64,000 nt of DNA from CANDYO01 sp964627795 (lineage in GTDB: Bacteria > Pseudomonadota > Alphaproteobacteria > Rickettsiales > CANDYO01). Location: positions 1 through 64,000 of the forward strand of contig CAZVLF010000002.1 in NCBI GenBank assembly GCA_964627795.1, read 5' to 3'. Below the pieces are notes generated by a model. The model had not been told where the DNA came from. It worked only from the letters and a program-made list of their open reading frames with translations, and searched no databases. Positions within the stretch are counted from its first letter, which is position 1. The number at the start of each line of letters is the position of its first letter. A program made the translations under genes and the position numbers. This document shows positions 54,746 to 63,647 of this stretch, one piece after another.

Positions 54746-56149
54746 ATGTGCGCTTATTTAGGTGAATTTTCAATATTGTTACCTGAACTATTTTTAGCTG
54801 GGTTTACAAGTATTTTACTTGTTTTAGCAACTATATTTAAAAATATTGGTTTTAGAGCTACTAATATCCTTACAATTTTATCGCTTGTTTTTGCAATTGT
54901 AATTTTAATAACTAAGGTTCCAAATGAAAGTTTATTAGGATTTAAAAACTTATTTAGGACAAATAATTTAATTTTTTCTCTAAAATTAATTTTACTTAGC
55001 TTTACCACAATATTTATGTTAATTCACCTGGGTCAGAAATATGAGAGTAAATCTCAGCTGAAATTATTTGAATATCCGATTTTAGTTTTGTTTTCTTTGG
55101 TTGGAATGATGCTAATGATATCATCTAACAATTTTATAACTTTTTATGTTTCTTTAGAATTACAAAGCCTTTCTCTATATGTAATGGCGGCGTTTGAAAG
55201 AGAGCATTCTAAGCCTTCAGAATCAGGATTAAAATATTTTGTTTTAGGCTCTTTTGCTTCAGGTTTAATGCTATTTGGTATATCTTACATATATGGATTT
55301 ACGGGTAACACTGATTTTATATATTTAAAAGAATTGCTAATGAATAATACAAGTAATCAATTAGGTTTAGGCCTTATGGTTGGCGTTTTAATTGTAATAA
55401 TTTCTTTGTTTTTTAAAGTTTCTGCAGTTCCATTTCACATGTGGTCACCTGATGTTTATCAGGGCGCGCCAACTATATCAACCTGTTATTTTGCAAATAT
55501 TGCTAAAATTGGATCAGTAGGTTTTTTACTATTATTTCTAACTGATATTCTTTCAGGTTGGAAAAATGATTTAAAGCCAATAATGCATTTTGTTACTTTC
55601 CTAACTCTATTAATAGGAGCTATTGGAGCATTAAAGCAAACAAATATTAAGAGGTTGCTAGCATATAGTTCAATTGGTCATGTTGGATTTATGCTAATGG
55701 GTATAGAAAGTTTTACATTAAACTCAAGCGTCATTTCATATCTTACAATTTACGTAACAATGAATCTTGCATTATTTGCACTTATAATGAATTTAAAGAA
55801 AGATGGAAAAGAAATAGAAGAAATTTCAGATTTTTCTGGTTTGGCTCAAACTTACCCTATGGTTGGTTTAGCTATTTCGATATTGATGTTTTCGCTTGCG
55901 GGAATTCCTCCTTTTGCTGGTTTTTTTGCTAAGTTTTATGTTTTTCAAAATGCAATTAGCGATAAAAGCTATTTTATAGTGATAAGTGCTTTATTTTCAG
56001 CAGTTATTTCTGCTTATTACTACCTAAAAATAGTTAAATTTATGTTTTTTGATCAAGCAAAAACACAGCTTGATTATAATGTCAACCTCCTTACTAGGTT
56101 AATAATTTCCTTACTTGTATTGTTTAATTTATTCTATATACTAATCTAG
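54746..56149 (+). CDS. nuoN: NADH-quinone oxidoreductase subunit N
   Basis: NuoN is an antiporter-like proton-pumping membrane subunit of complex I. From ATG 54746 (AAGGGA upstream) the product is 467 residues with about 14 helices. SLELQSLSLYVMAAFERE, FKVSAVPFHMWSPDVYQGAP and KRLLAYSSIGHVGFMLMGI are diagnostic, including the conserved Lys in helix segments. A TTG at 54686 would add 20 unlikely residues. Other nuo genes are not in the window. Confidence 0.95.
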   Translation: MCAYLGEFSILLPELFLAGFTSILLVLATIFKNIGFRATNILTILSLVFAIVILITKVPNESLLGFKNLFRTNNLIFSLKLILLSFTTIFMLIHLGQKYESKSQLKLFEYPILVLFSLVGMMLMISSNNFITFYVSLELQSLSLYVMAAFEREHSKPSESGLKYFVLGSFASGLMLFGISYIYGFTGNTDFIYLKELLMNNTSNQLGLGLMVGVLIVIISLFFKVSAVPFHMWSPDVYQGAPTISTCYFANIAKIGSVGFLLLFLTDILSGWKNDLKPIMHFVTFLTLLIGAIGALKQTNIKRLLAYSSIGHVGFMLMGIESFTLNSSVISYLTIYVTMNLALFALIMNLKKDGKEIEEISDFSGLAQTYPMVGLAISILMFSLAGIPPFAGFFAKFYVFQNAISDKSYFIVISALFSAVISAYYYLKIVKFMFFDQAKTQLDYNVNLLTRLIISLLVLFNLFYILI

Positions 56150-56219
56150 AATTTTAAGGTTTTAACTTTTGGTATAAATTGAAAGTTCTATACCAATAAC
56201 ACTAGTGATTTTTTTAAAA

Positions 56220-57893
56220 ATGAGTTTTGATATCAAAAAACATAAAAATGATTTTATTTTCATCCCTCTTGGTGGAGCAGGTGAAATAGGTATGAACGTT
56301 AATTTATACCATTACCAAGGTAAATGGATGATTGCTGACTTAGGAGCTGGCTTTGCAGATGATTATTATCCTGGTGTAGATCTTCTTGTTGCTGAAATTA
56401 ATTACATTAAAAAATATAAAGATAATCTTCTTGGTATAGTATTAACTCATGCACATGAAGATCATCTTGGAGCAGTTCAGTATCTTTGGGGAGAATTACG
56501 TTGCCCTATTTATGCTACTAAGTTTACTGCTCACTTCTTAAGGTCTAAGCTCAAAGAATATGGAATAGCCAAAGATGTTAAAATTATTGAAATAAAAGAA
56601 AATAGTGAAATAGAAGTAGGTCCTTTTATCGTTCAAACAGTTCCTTTAACTCACTCTGCTCCTGAAATGCAAGCTTTGTTAATTAAGACTGAACTTGGGA
56701 ATGTATTTCATACAGGGGATTGGAAATTTGATCCCAATCCATTAGTTGGTCCTAATAACGATTTTGAAAATTTAAAGAAAATTGGTGATGAAGGTGTTTT
56801 AGCTTTGGTGGGTGACTCTACCAACGTTTTCAATGATACCCATTCAGGCTCAGAAGGGGAATTAAGAAAAAGTTTGATTGAGTTAGTGGGTACTTGCAAG
56901 AAAATGGTAGTGGTTACTACTTTTGCTTCTAATGTAGCAAGAATAGAAACAATCATTCGTGCTGCAGAAGCTGCTGGACGAAAAATTGTTATGGCTGGAA
57001 GAAGCTTATGGAGAATATTAGAGTCAGCTAAAGCTGCTGGCTATTTGTTAGATACACCTCCTATTTACCCACCTGAAGAGGTAGGAAAAATAAAAAGAGA
57101 AAAACTCTTAGTAATTTCTACAGGATGCCAGGGTGAACCTATGGCAGCTACTACGAAAATGGCTAATAAAAGCCATCCAAATATTACTTTGGCACCTGGT
57201 GATACAGTGATTTTTTCATCAAAAATTATACCTGGAAATGAAAAAAAGATTTTTAGATTGCTAAATTTATTAGTTAGCCAAGAAGTGGAGGTTTTAACTG
57301 AAAAAGACCATTTTGTACATGTTTCAGGACATCCTTCACAACAAGAGCTAAAGAAAATGTATGAGCTTTTAAGACCTGAAGTTGCTATTCCTGTGCATGG
57401 TGAATTAATGCATATGCATGAACATGCAATGTTAGCAAAAAAGTGGGGAATTAAGCATGCAGTACAGGTTGCTAATGGAGATGTGGTTAAATTAGCGCCA
57501 GGACATACGGAAACTATTGCTAAAGTTGAATCAGGTTATTTAGGTATTGATGGGCATTTCTTATTACCTAGAAATTCAAATATCTTAAAAATGAGAAGGC
57601 GTCTTAAAGAGGCAGGCATATTATTTATTGTGCTTTTACTTAACCACCGTAATAAATTAGCTATGCCACCAGTTATTAAAGCACCAGGAGTTTTAGATAG
57701 CGAAGAAGATAAGGTGATTTTTACTTTAATGGCAAAAGAAGTAAATAAGGCTTTAGAAGAGCTTATCGATGTTAGCTTTAATAACCAGAGAAGAGATATA
57801 ATTGAAAATTCTGTTAGATCAGCTTTAAGAAGAGTGCTAAAGCAAGAAGTTGGAAAATCTCCTGTAATTGATGTGGAATTAATTTATACTTAA
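56220..57893 (+). CDS. rnj: Ribonuclease J
   Basis: Metallo-beta-lactamase RNase (557 residues from ATG 56220) with 5'-3' exo and endonuclease activity in RNA decay and rRNA maturation. It has LGGAGEIGMNVNLY at the start, the zinc motif HAHEDH at residues 77-82, HTGDWKFDP, GDSTNV and the beta-CASP segment. SGHPSQQELKKMYELLRPEVAIPVHGE (in two blocks) is typical. It follows nuoN as in many alphaproteobacteria. A GTG at 56205 is an alternative start. Confidence 0.95.
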   Translation: MSFDIKKHKNDFIFIPLGGAGEIGMNVNLYHYQGKWMIADLGAGFADDYYPGVDLLVAEINYIKKYKDNLLGIVLTHAHEDHLGAVQYLWGELRCPIYATKFTAHFLRSKLKEYGIAKDVKIIEIKENSEIEVGPFIVQTVPLTHSAPEMQALLIKTELGNVFHTGDWKFDPNPLVGPNNDFENLKKIGDEGVLALVGDSTNVFNDTHSGSEGELRKSLIELVGTCKKMVVVTTFASNVARIETIIRAAEAAGRKIVMAGRSLWRILESAKAAGYLLDTPPIYPPEEVGKIKREKLLVISTGCQGEPMAATTKMANKSHPNITLAPGDTVIFSSKIIPGNEKKIFRLLNLLVSQEVEVLTEKDHFVHVSGHPSQQELKKMYELLRPEVAIPVHGELMHMHEHAMLAKKWGIKHAVQVANGDVVKLAPGHTETIAKVESGYLGIDGHFLLPRNSNILKMRRRLKEAGILFIVLLLNHRNKLAMPPVIKAPGVLDSEEDKVIFTLMAKEVNKALEELIDVSFNNQRRDIIENSVRSALRRVLKQEVGKSPVIDVELIYT

Positions 57894-57897
57894 ATCA

Positions 57898-58524
57898 ATG
57901 GAAAATCCATTTAAGCATTATCGTGAATCAATTATCATAAAAGACAATTTGAAGTGCAAACATATAATTGCAGGAGAGGGGTCTTATTATGCTGGGTATT
58001 ATCATGGTAAGCCATTTGAGGAATGTGTTCTTTATTTGGATGAAATTGATAATAAATTTAAAGATGAAGATATCGATCGTTTGATTATTGGAAAATATTG
58101 CTCAATTGCAACCGGAGTCCAATTTATGATGTGCGGCACTCAAGGGCATAATTATAATTGGATTGCAGTGCACCCACTAGATATAAATGGAAGCTTACCA
58201 GGGCATCGTTGGAAGGGTGACACAGTAGTTGGAAATGACGTGTGGTTAGGCGCTGAAAGCCTTATTATGCCAGGAATTAAAATTGCTGACGGCTCGGTTA
58301 TTGCAGCAAGAGCAGTGGTTACCAAGAATATAGGTCCATATGAGATATGGGGTGGAAACCCAGCTCGTTTGATAAAGAAAAGATTTAATGACGATCAGAT
58401 TGAAAAGCTTCTTAAAATAAAATGGTGGAATTGGGACAAAGAAACCATAAAAAGAAATGTTCAATATCTTCGTTCTTCAGATGTTGATGCTTTGTGGGAT
58501 TTATATATCAATAATAACCTATAG
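57898..58524 (+). CDS. CatB-like (xenobiotic) acetyltransferase
   Basis: The 208-residue protein is a left-handed beta-helix acetyltransferase of the type B chloramphenicol/streptogramin family. MENPFKHYRESIIIKDNL, GKYCSIATGVQFMMCGTQGH (with the catalytic-type His), VVGNDVWLGAESLIMPG and EIWGGNPARLIKKRF are characteristic. The chromosomal form in an endosymbiont need not confer resistance; the acceptor may be a sugar or metabolite. It starts four bases after rnj. Confidence 0.9.
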   Translation: MENPFKHYRESIIIKDNLKCKHIIAGEGSYYAGYYHGKPFEECVLYLDEIDNKFKDEDIDRLIIGKYCSIATGVQFMMCGTQGHNYNWIAVHPLDINGSLPGHRWKGDTVVGNDVWLGAESLIMPGIKIADGSVIAARAVVTKNIGPYEIWGGNPARLIKKRFNDDQIEKLLKIKWWNWDKETIKRNVQYLRSSDVDALWDLYINNNL

Positions 58525-58701
58525 TTACTTTAAGAATTTTACATTCTCCTGATTTCTTGGTTAAACTATACAAGTTATATATTATTAATGAAGCTCCATT
58601 AACAATAATTAACAAAACTATCTCATAAAATTAAAAAATTCATTATAATTAAATGTTCAGCTTGAAGTAAATTTCTAAATAATAAATTAGGGTTTGTTAC
58701 T

Positions 58702-59556
58702 ATATCAGACAACTTAAATTATCAAGTATTTTCAGCGTTAATAAGTAAATGTGAAACTTTAAGTGAAGTTAATATAGAAAAAAGGCAAGAAGAGTTTGAG
58801 TTATTAGAAGAAAAAATTGGTGGCCACTTAGAAGGAGGGATCTATATCAAAAAATCTTCTCAAGAAAAATATCTAATCAAAAAGGTTGAAAACATAGAAG
58901 AAGCTCAGAATGAAATACTTAGTGCAAAATTATATAAGCTTGCTGGTGTTAAAGTACCAGAATTAGAATTAATATATTTTAATGGAAGTCCTGCAATTGC
59001 TTCTAAATTTATAGAAAATTATTTAGATATTTCTCATTATAGAAATTTTCTAAGCATATTAAATGAGCTTTATGAAAATTACGTTATTGACGCATGGCTA
59101 GCAAATTGGGATGTGGTAGGGTTAGTTTACGATAACATAGGAGTAGTAGGAAAAGATGGAATTAGAATTGATGTTGGAGGAGCTTTACTTTACCGTGGGA
59201 TGGGTACTCTTAAAGATGAAATGTTTACGAGCAATGTTAATGAAGTTTGCAATTTACTAAATCCCCAAATAAATAGGCCAGCAGCAGAAATTTTTAGAAA
59301 TTCTACGGTAAAAGATTTCTTAGTTGGTATAGAGAAAATTAAGCAGATAAAATATGAGGACCTTGCAAACTTAGTAGTTCATTATGCTCCAGGAAATTGT
59401 GAACAAAAGGTCAACTTGGTCAATTTACTATTAGAAAGAAAAGAAGATTTAATTAACCAAGCAGATATTGCTCAAACTGTAGATGAAAAAGAATATGTTA
59501 GAGCTAAATTATGTGGTTTAAGTGACCCTGAGTATCATTATAGTGAAGAGCTTTAA
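58702..59556 (+). pseudogene. Kinase-like (PI-kinase/HipA fold) protein lacking a standard start codon
   Basis: The frame is open from 58666 to the TAA at 59554, but has no ATG, GTG or TTG before 59113. ATA at 58702, with AGGG nine bases upstream, would give a normal-looking start (SDNLNYQVF) and 284 residues. The sequence shows GGIYIKKSSQEKYLIKK (possible ATP-binding loop and Lys), NEILSAKLYKLAGVKVPELE, then the catalytic DAWLANWDVVGLVYDNIGV and RIDVGGALLYR. This order is typical of effector kinases related to lipid kinases. The start may have mutated from ATG to ATA. Translation from GTG 59113 would lose the N-lobe. Confidence 0.6.
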
Positions 59557-59625
59557 TTTATAACAAAATTAAATATAAATGATTTGCTAAAAGAAATTTC
59601 TAACTTTCAGAAATTTTTTAGTTTT

Positions 59626-60552
59626 TTACATAGACAACCAAATAAATATTTCTGAAATAGGATAAATAATTTCTTTAGGAACAAAATTTAGAGGGATAAT
59701 ATTAATATTATTTATGGATTTAATATCAGATAAATAATCTAATTCTTGTACTTTTAAATTTGGGATAAATGAAAAGTTTGAATAAATCATTTTTTGATCA
59801 TTATAAAGTTGAGAAAAAGCCACTTCATTATATTGAATGTTAGGTAAGTAATAAACATTTATGGTGTCTTTATTTTCTTCACATTCTTTCGTTTGATTAA
59901 ATACAATAGATTCTCTAGTAACTTCAGGTAATATTTGTCTTCCTGTGAAAATAAATCTAGGATCGGGATAAATTATGTCTTCTTCATCTTCCTCTATATC
60001 ATTTTCCGTATAGAAAATTCCTGAAATTTCGTCACTTGCCCAAAGTATGTCTTCATCATCATTTTTGGTTTCTTCTTGATTTACCTCGGTTTCTTTAACT
60101 TCAATTTTATCTGTTTCTTGATTTATTTCCTCCTCATCATAAAACTCTTCATTATGAGAATTGATATATGTTATAAAATCAAGTACTCTTTCAATTTCAA
60201 AAGGACTATTTTCATTTACTCTATAACGCATGTTTTTTTTGTTATAACTAATATATATAGAATGGGAGAAATTTAAAGCATCCCAAATATCTCCTATAGA
60301 TATGTAAGCTATCACTCCAAGTAGTGAAGGAATTCTATAAAAACGACTTTCATCTAGATAACATTTTTTTAGGTAATTTATCCACAAATTTGCTTCTAAT
60401 TCATATTTAAGAAAAGATAATGAATCAATATGATTAGCGAAGTTTTCAAGGGTTACTTCAAATGGATCTCCTTTAGAAGGTATCGCACTTATAATTAAAC
60501 CATATGGGTTTTCTATTTGCTTTATCTTTAATGCCAGCTCCTGTGGTGTCAT
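59626..60552 (-). CDS. Uncharacterised acidic protein
   Basis: I do not recognise this 308-residue protein. The N-terminal 125 residues look folded (LALKIKQIENPYGLIISAIP onward). A strongly acidic, probably disordered stretch of Glu/Asp follows at about 140-200, then a Ile/Asn-rich C-terminus. No signal peptide. AGGAA lies upstream of the ATG. It stands alone between the kinase-like gene and frr. Confidence 0.55.
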   Translation of the reverse strand: MTPQELALKIKQIENPYGLIISAIPSKGDPFEVTLENFANHIDSLSFLKYELEANLWINYLKKCYLDESRFYRIPSLLGVIAYISIGDIWDALNFSHSIYISYNKKNMRYRVNENSPFEIERVLDFITYINSHNEEFYDEEEINQETDKIEVKETEVNQEETKNDDEDILWASDEISGIFYTENDIEEDEEDIIYPDPRFIFTGRQILPEVTRESIVFNQTKECEENKDTINVYYLPNIQYNEVAFSQLYNDQKMIYSNFSFIPNLKVQELDYLSDIKSINNINIIPLNFVPKEIIYPISEIFIWLSM

Positions 60553-60748
60553 AATCTAATTCCTATATTGTAGTTTTTTACATAAATTTATGCTTTAAAA
60601 CTATTTAAGCATAATAATCTTAAAAAACTATGAAACCAAAATATTAAAATGAGATAAATGCTTTATAGATTATTGTAGAAAGGAATTTATAGATACGAAT
60701 TATGCTGATAATTTAGATGCTTACGAATATATAATGAATTTTTCTATG

Positions 60749-60780
60749 AAAAAGGAACTTAAAAATTTTAAGTTCCTTTT
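60749..60780 (-). terminator. Terminator after frr
   Basis: AAAAGGAACTT and AAGTTCCTTTT form an 11-bp stem around an A/T loop, 15 bases after the frr stop on the minus strand, with a T run on the exit side. The symmetry means it could also work on the plus strand. Confidence 0.75.
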
Positions 60781-60794
60781 AAATATTGTAAACA

Positions 60795-61355
60795 CTAGAT
60801 TTGTTTTATTTCTTTTTCTTTTGCTACAACTTTGTCATCAATCATTTTAACAAAGCTATCAGTTGTTTTTTGGGTTTTTTCAGTAAGTTTTTTAAGGTCA
60901 TCTTCAGATATTTCTTTAGATTTCTCCATTTTCTTTAAAGCTTCTATACAATCGCGACGAAGATTTCTAATTGCAACTTTAGCTCCTTCACCATATTTAG
61001 CAGCCATTTTTGCAAACTCATTTCTTCTTTCTTCGGTTAAGCTTGGCAAAGTTAGACGTAAATTTTGCCCTTCGGTAACAGGAGTTACACCTAAATTAGC
61101 ATTAGAAATAGCTTTCTCTATAGGTTTAACCGCTTCTTTATCCCAAACTTGAATAGTTAATGTTCTAGAGTCAATTGAACTAACCGTACCTAGTTGACTG
61201 ATTGGCATTTTGCTTCCATAAACTTCTGCTATAATAGGCTCTAGTAACTGAGTAGAAGCTCTTCCGGTTCTTATTCCACCTAATTCATGATCTAATGTGG
61301 CTATGGTTTTTTGCATTCTAGTATCTAAATCTTTTAAAATATTGTCACTCGACAT
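60795..61355 (-). CDS. frr: Ribosome recycling factor
   Basis: RRF (186 residues) releases ribosomes from mRNA after termination together with EF-G. DHELGGIRTGRASTQLLEPI near the N-terminus, the hinge region SIDSRTLTIQVWDKEAVKPI and the C-terminal RNLRRDCIEALKKMEKSKEI are diagnostic. Length is normal. It follows pyrH by 12 bases, the usual pyrH-frr pair. Confidence 0.98.
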   Translation of the reverse strand: MSSDNILKDLDTRMQKTIATLDHELGGIRTGRASTQLLEPIIAEVYGSKMPISQLGTVSSIDSRTLTIQVWDKEAVKPIEKAISNANLGVTPVTEGQNLRLTLPSLTEERRNEFAKMAAKYGEGAKVAIRNLRRDCIEALKKMEKSKEISEDDLKKLTEKTQKTTDSFVKMIDDKVVAKEKEIKQI

Positions 61356-61367
61356 AAAATTATTCTC

Positions 61368-62081
61368 CTAACTAATTATTGTATATTTTCCTTCACCTGC
61401 AGCTACTCTTGAAAATGCATCTTTTTCTTTTATTGAAAAAACCACTATAGGTATATTATTATCTCTTGCCATGGTTATGGCAGAAATATCCATAACTTTT
61501 AAATCTTTATTGATAACTTCACGGTAGGTTAGAGTTTCATAACGGGTTGCATTAGGGTTCTTTTTTGGATCCTCTGAATAAACTCCATCAACTCCAGTTC
61601 CTTTAAAAACAGCATCACAATTCATTTCAATTGCTCGTAAAGTGGCAGTAGTATCAGTTGTAAAAAATGGGCTGCCAGTTCCACCAGCAAAAATAACAAT
61701 CCTTTTCTTTTCCATGTGCCTAACTGCTCTCCTTCTTGCATAAGGTTCACAAATTGTTGCCATTGGAATAGCAGATTGTACTCTTGTTGGAATTCCAATT
61801 GATTCAAGGCAGTTTTGTAAAGATAAAGCATTAATTACTGTTGCAAGCATGCCCATATAATCAGCACTGGCTCTTTCCATTCCTTGAGCTGCTACTGAAA
61901 CTCCTCTAAAAATATTTCCCCCTCCAACAACTAAGCATAATTCATAATCTTGGTCATATACGTCTTTAATGTTTTTACATATAGACTGCACTGTTTTAAT
62001 ATCGATTCCAAAGGGAAGGTCACCCATAAGAGCTTCACCTGAAATTTTTAATAATATACGTTTAAATTTATGATTTTTCAT
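61368..62081 (-). CDS. pyrH: UMP kinase
   Basis: UMP kinase (237 residues from ATG 62081) phosphorylates UMP to UDP. RILLKISGEALMG, VVGGGNIFRG and IVIFAGGTGSPFFTTDTTA are family signatures, as is VDGVYSEDPKKNP. GAGAG lies eight bases before this ATG. An ATG at 62135 would add 18 residues not seen in the family and is rejected. tsf and rpsB, often upstream, are replaced here by an ankyrin gene. Confidence 0.97.
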   Translation of the reverse strand: MKNHKFKRILLKISGEALMGDLPFGIDIKTVQSICKNIKDVYDQDYELCLVVGGGNIFRGVSVAAQGMERASADYMGMLATVINALSLQNCLESIGIPTRVQSAIPMATICEPYARRRAVRHMEKKRIVIFAGGTGSPFFTTDTTATLRAIEMNCDAVFKGTGVDGVYSEDPKKNPNATRYETLTYREVINKDLKVMDISAITMARDNNIPIVVFSIKEKDAFSRVAAGEGKYTIIS

Positions 62082-62160
62082 TTTTCTCTCGTACTTGATT
62101 GTATAATTTTTAGCATGAAGAAAGTTTTGATGCAAGGCTCAAGAAATTAAATCCTATAAA

Positions 62161-63576
62161 TTAAATTAGATCAGAATTATTAAAGCAGTTAGTACTAATA
62201 TTATATGGGGTTATGCCAAGTAAGTTAGGGTAATGTATATTGGCACCATATGTTATTAATAAATCAGCCATTTTACAATCCTGATTTCTTGCAGCTATAT
62301 GTAAGGCTGTTTCACCAAAAAAGTCAGGCTCTATGACAGCTTTTCTTTCAAGAAAATATTGTACAACTTCATATTGTTTAAAATTAACTGCAAGATCAAT
62401 AGCATGATAGCCAAAATCTTCTTTTGAGTTTATAATATTATTTACATTTTTACCGGCAATTGACTTAACATTTTGCATATCTCCATTTATTGAGGCAGAA
62501 ATTAATTTAATAGATCTTTTAGATAAAAATTTTCTTACCAAATCAGATTTATAAATCTCAGCAACTTGTTCTGGAGTTAATCCTTGATTATTTTGATTAA
62601 ATATATTTGCACCTTTTAAAATTAGATATTTGGTAATTTCTATATTATTAGATCTTGCTGCTCCATGAAGAGGGCAATTTTTATCAGCTCCACTACAATC
62701 ATTAACTTTGTTAGGATATTGGTATAAAATTTTTTTTACATGGTTAAAATAACTTAGGCAACAAGCTTTATATAAAAAAGTTGGTGAGTCATAAGGTGTT
62801 ATAAAAGGGTTTCCTCCATTCTTTATAAGAAGATCTATCACAGCTTCTTTATGAGATATAGCGCTTCCAATTGCTATATGAAGAGGGGTATAGTTATCTT
62901 TATTAACTGGATTTACATGACCTCCATGAATAATTATTTCTTCAATCACTCTTAAATTGCCTAATGCAGAGGCAAAATGAATAGGATAATCCGAGTTTTT
63001 ATTTCTTGAATTTAAAGTGATATTTTGTTTGATTAGAGAAAGTGAACTAATAGTATCATTATGAAATAAAGATAAAGTTAAGCAATTATTTCCTTCCTTA
63101 TTGTGGTAATTTATATTTGCTCCTAAGCTTAAAAAATAATTTACATATAATCTATACTCTGAGTTACAAGCAGAAATAAAGAAATGATTTATTTTAATAG
63201 AGAGGAAGCGAGAAATAAAACTATCTTTTTTGGCTAACTGTAAAGCGATAAGATTATCATTATTTTTAATAAGCTCATCAATATTTTTATCAACCAATTT
63301 TCTTACAATTTCTGCATTATCAAGAGAAGATGCAATATGCAAAGCAGTGTTACCATCTTTATCTTTAGCATTAATATTGATAGCTAGGTTTAAAAGACAT
63401 TCTATTAAATCTACTCTCTGTTTTTCTACCACTTTATGTAAAATTGTTTTTTCTTCACAGTCAGTCATATTAATTGCATGTTCAAGTTGTTTAGCAATAT
63501 TACAGAAAATCTTTGGTTGATGAGGATACAAATGGAATATTTCAAAAACAAAATTAGGGTAAGATGTACCACACAT
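62161..63576 (-). CDS. Ankyrin-repeat protein
   Basis: The 471-residue protein has about nine ankyrin repeats, clearest at DGNTALHIASSLDNAEIVRK (near residue 75), DNYTPLHIAIGSA, NCPLHGAARSNNIEITKYLI and FGETALHIAARNQDCKMADL near the C-terminus. No signal peptide or membrane helix is visible. Ankyrin repeats mediate protein binding, and such proteins in intracellular Rickettsiales are often secreted into the host. Unlike the one at 15-19 kb it is intact. No clear Shine-Dalgarno precedes the ATG. Confidence 0.9.
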   Translation of the reverse strand: MCGTSYPNFVFEIFHLYPHQPKIFCNIAKQLEHAINMTDCEEKTILHKVVEKQRVDLIECLLNLAININAKDKDGNTALHIASSLDNAEIVRKLVDKNIDELIKNNDNLIALQLAKKDSFISRFLSIKINHFFISACNSEYRLYVNYFLSLGANINYHNKEGNNCLTLSLFHNDTISSLSLIKQNITLNSRNKNSDYPIHFASALGNLRVIEEIIIHGGHVNPVNKDNYTPLHIAIGSAISHKEAVIDLLIKNGGNPFITPYDSPTFLYKACCLSYFNHVKKILYQYPNKVNDCSGADKNCPLHGAARSNNIEITKYLILKGANIFNQNNQGLTPEQVAEIYKSDLVRKFLSKRSIKLISASINGDMQNVKSIAGKNVNNIINSKEDFGYHAIDLAVNFKQYEVVQYFLERKAVIEPDFFGETALHIAARNQDCKMADLLITYGANIHYPNLLGITPYNISTNCFNNSDLI

Positions 63577-63647
63577 AAGAATTATAGAAAAAATGAAGGA
63601 TTAGAATATATAAGCTCCATATATAGCTTCATATTTTATATTGTCAA

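Noticed and set aside
60651..60850. Open plus-strand stretch with coding-like residues (DTNYADNLDAYEYIMNFS)
   Set aside because: No start codon after the upstream stop and it runs through the frr terminator and antisense into frr.
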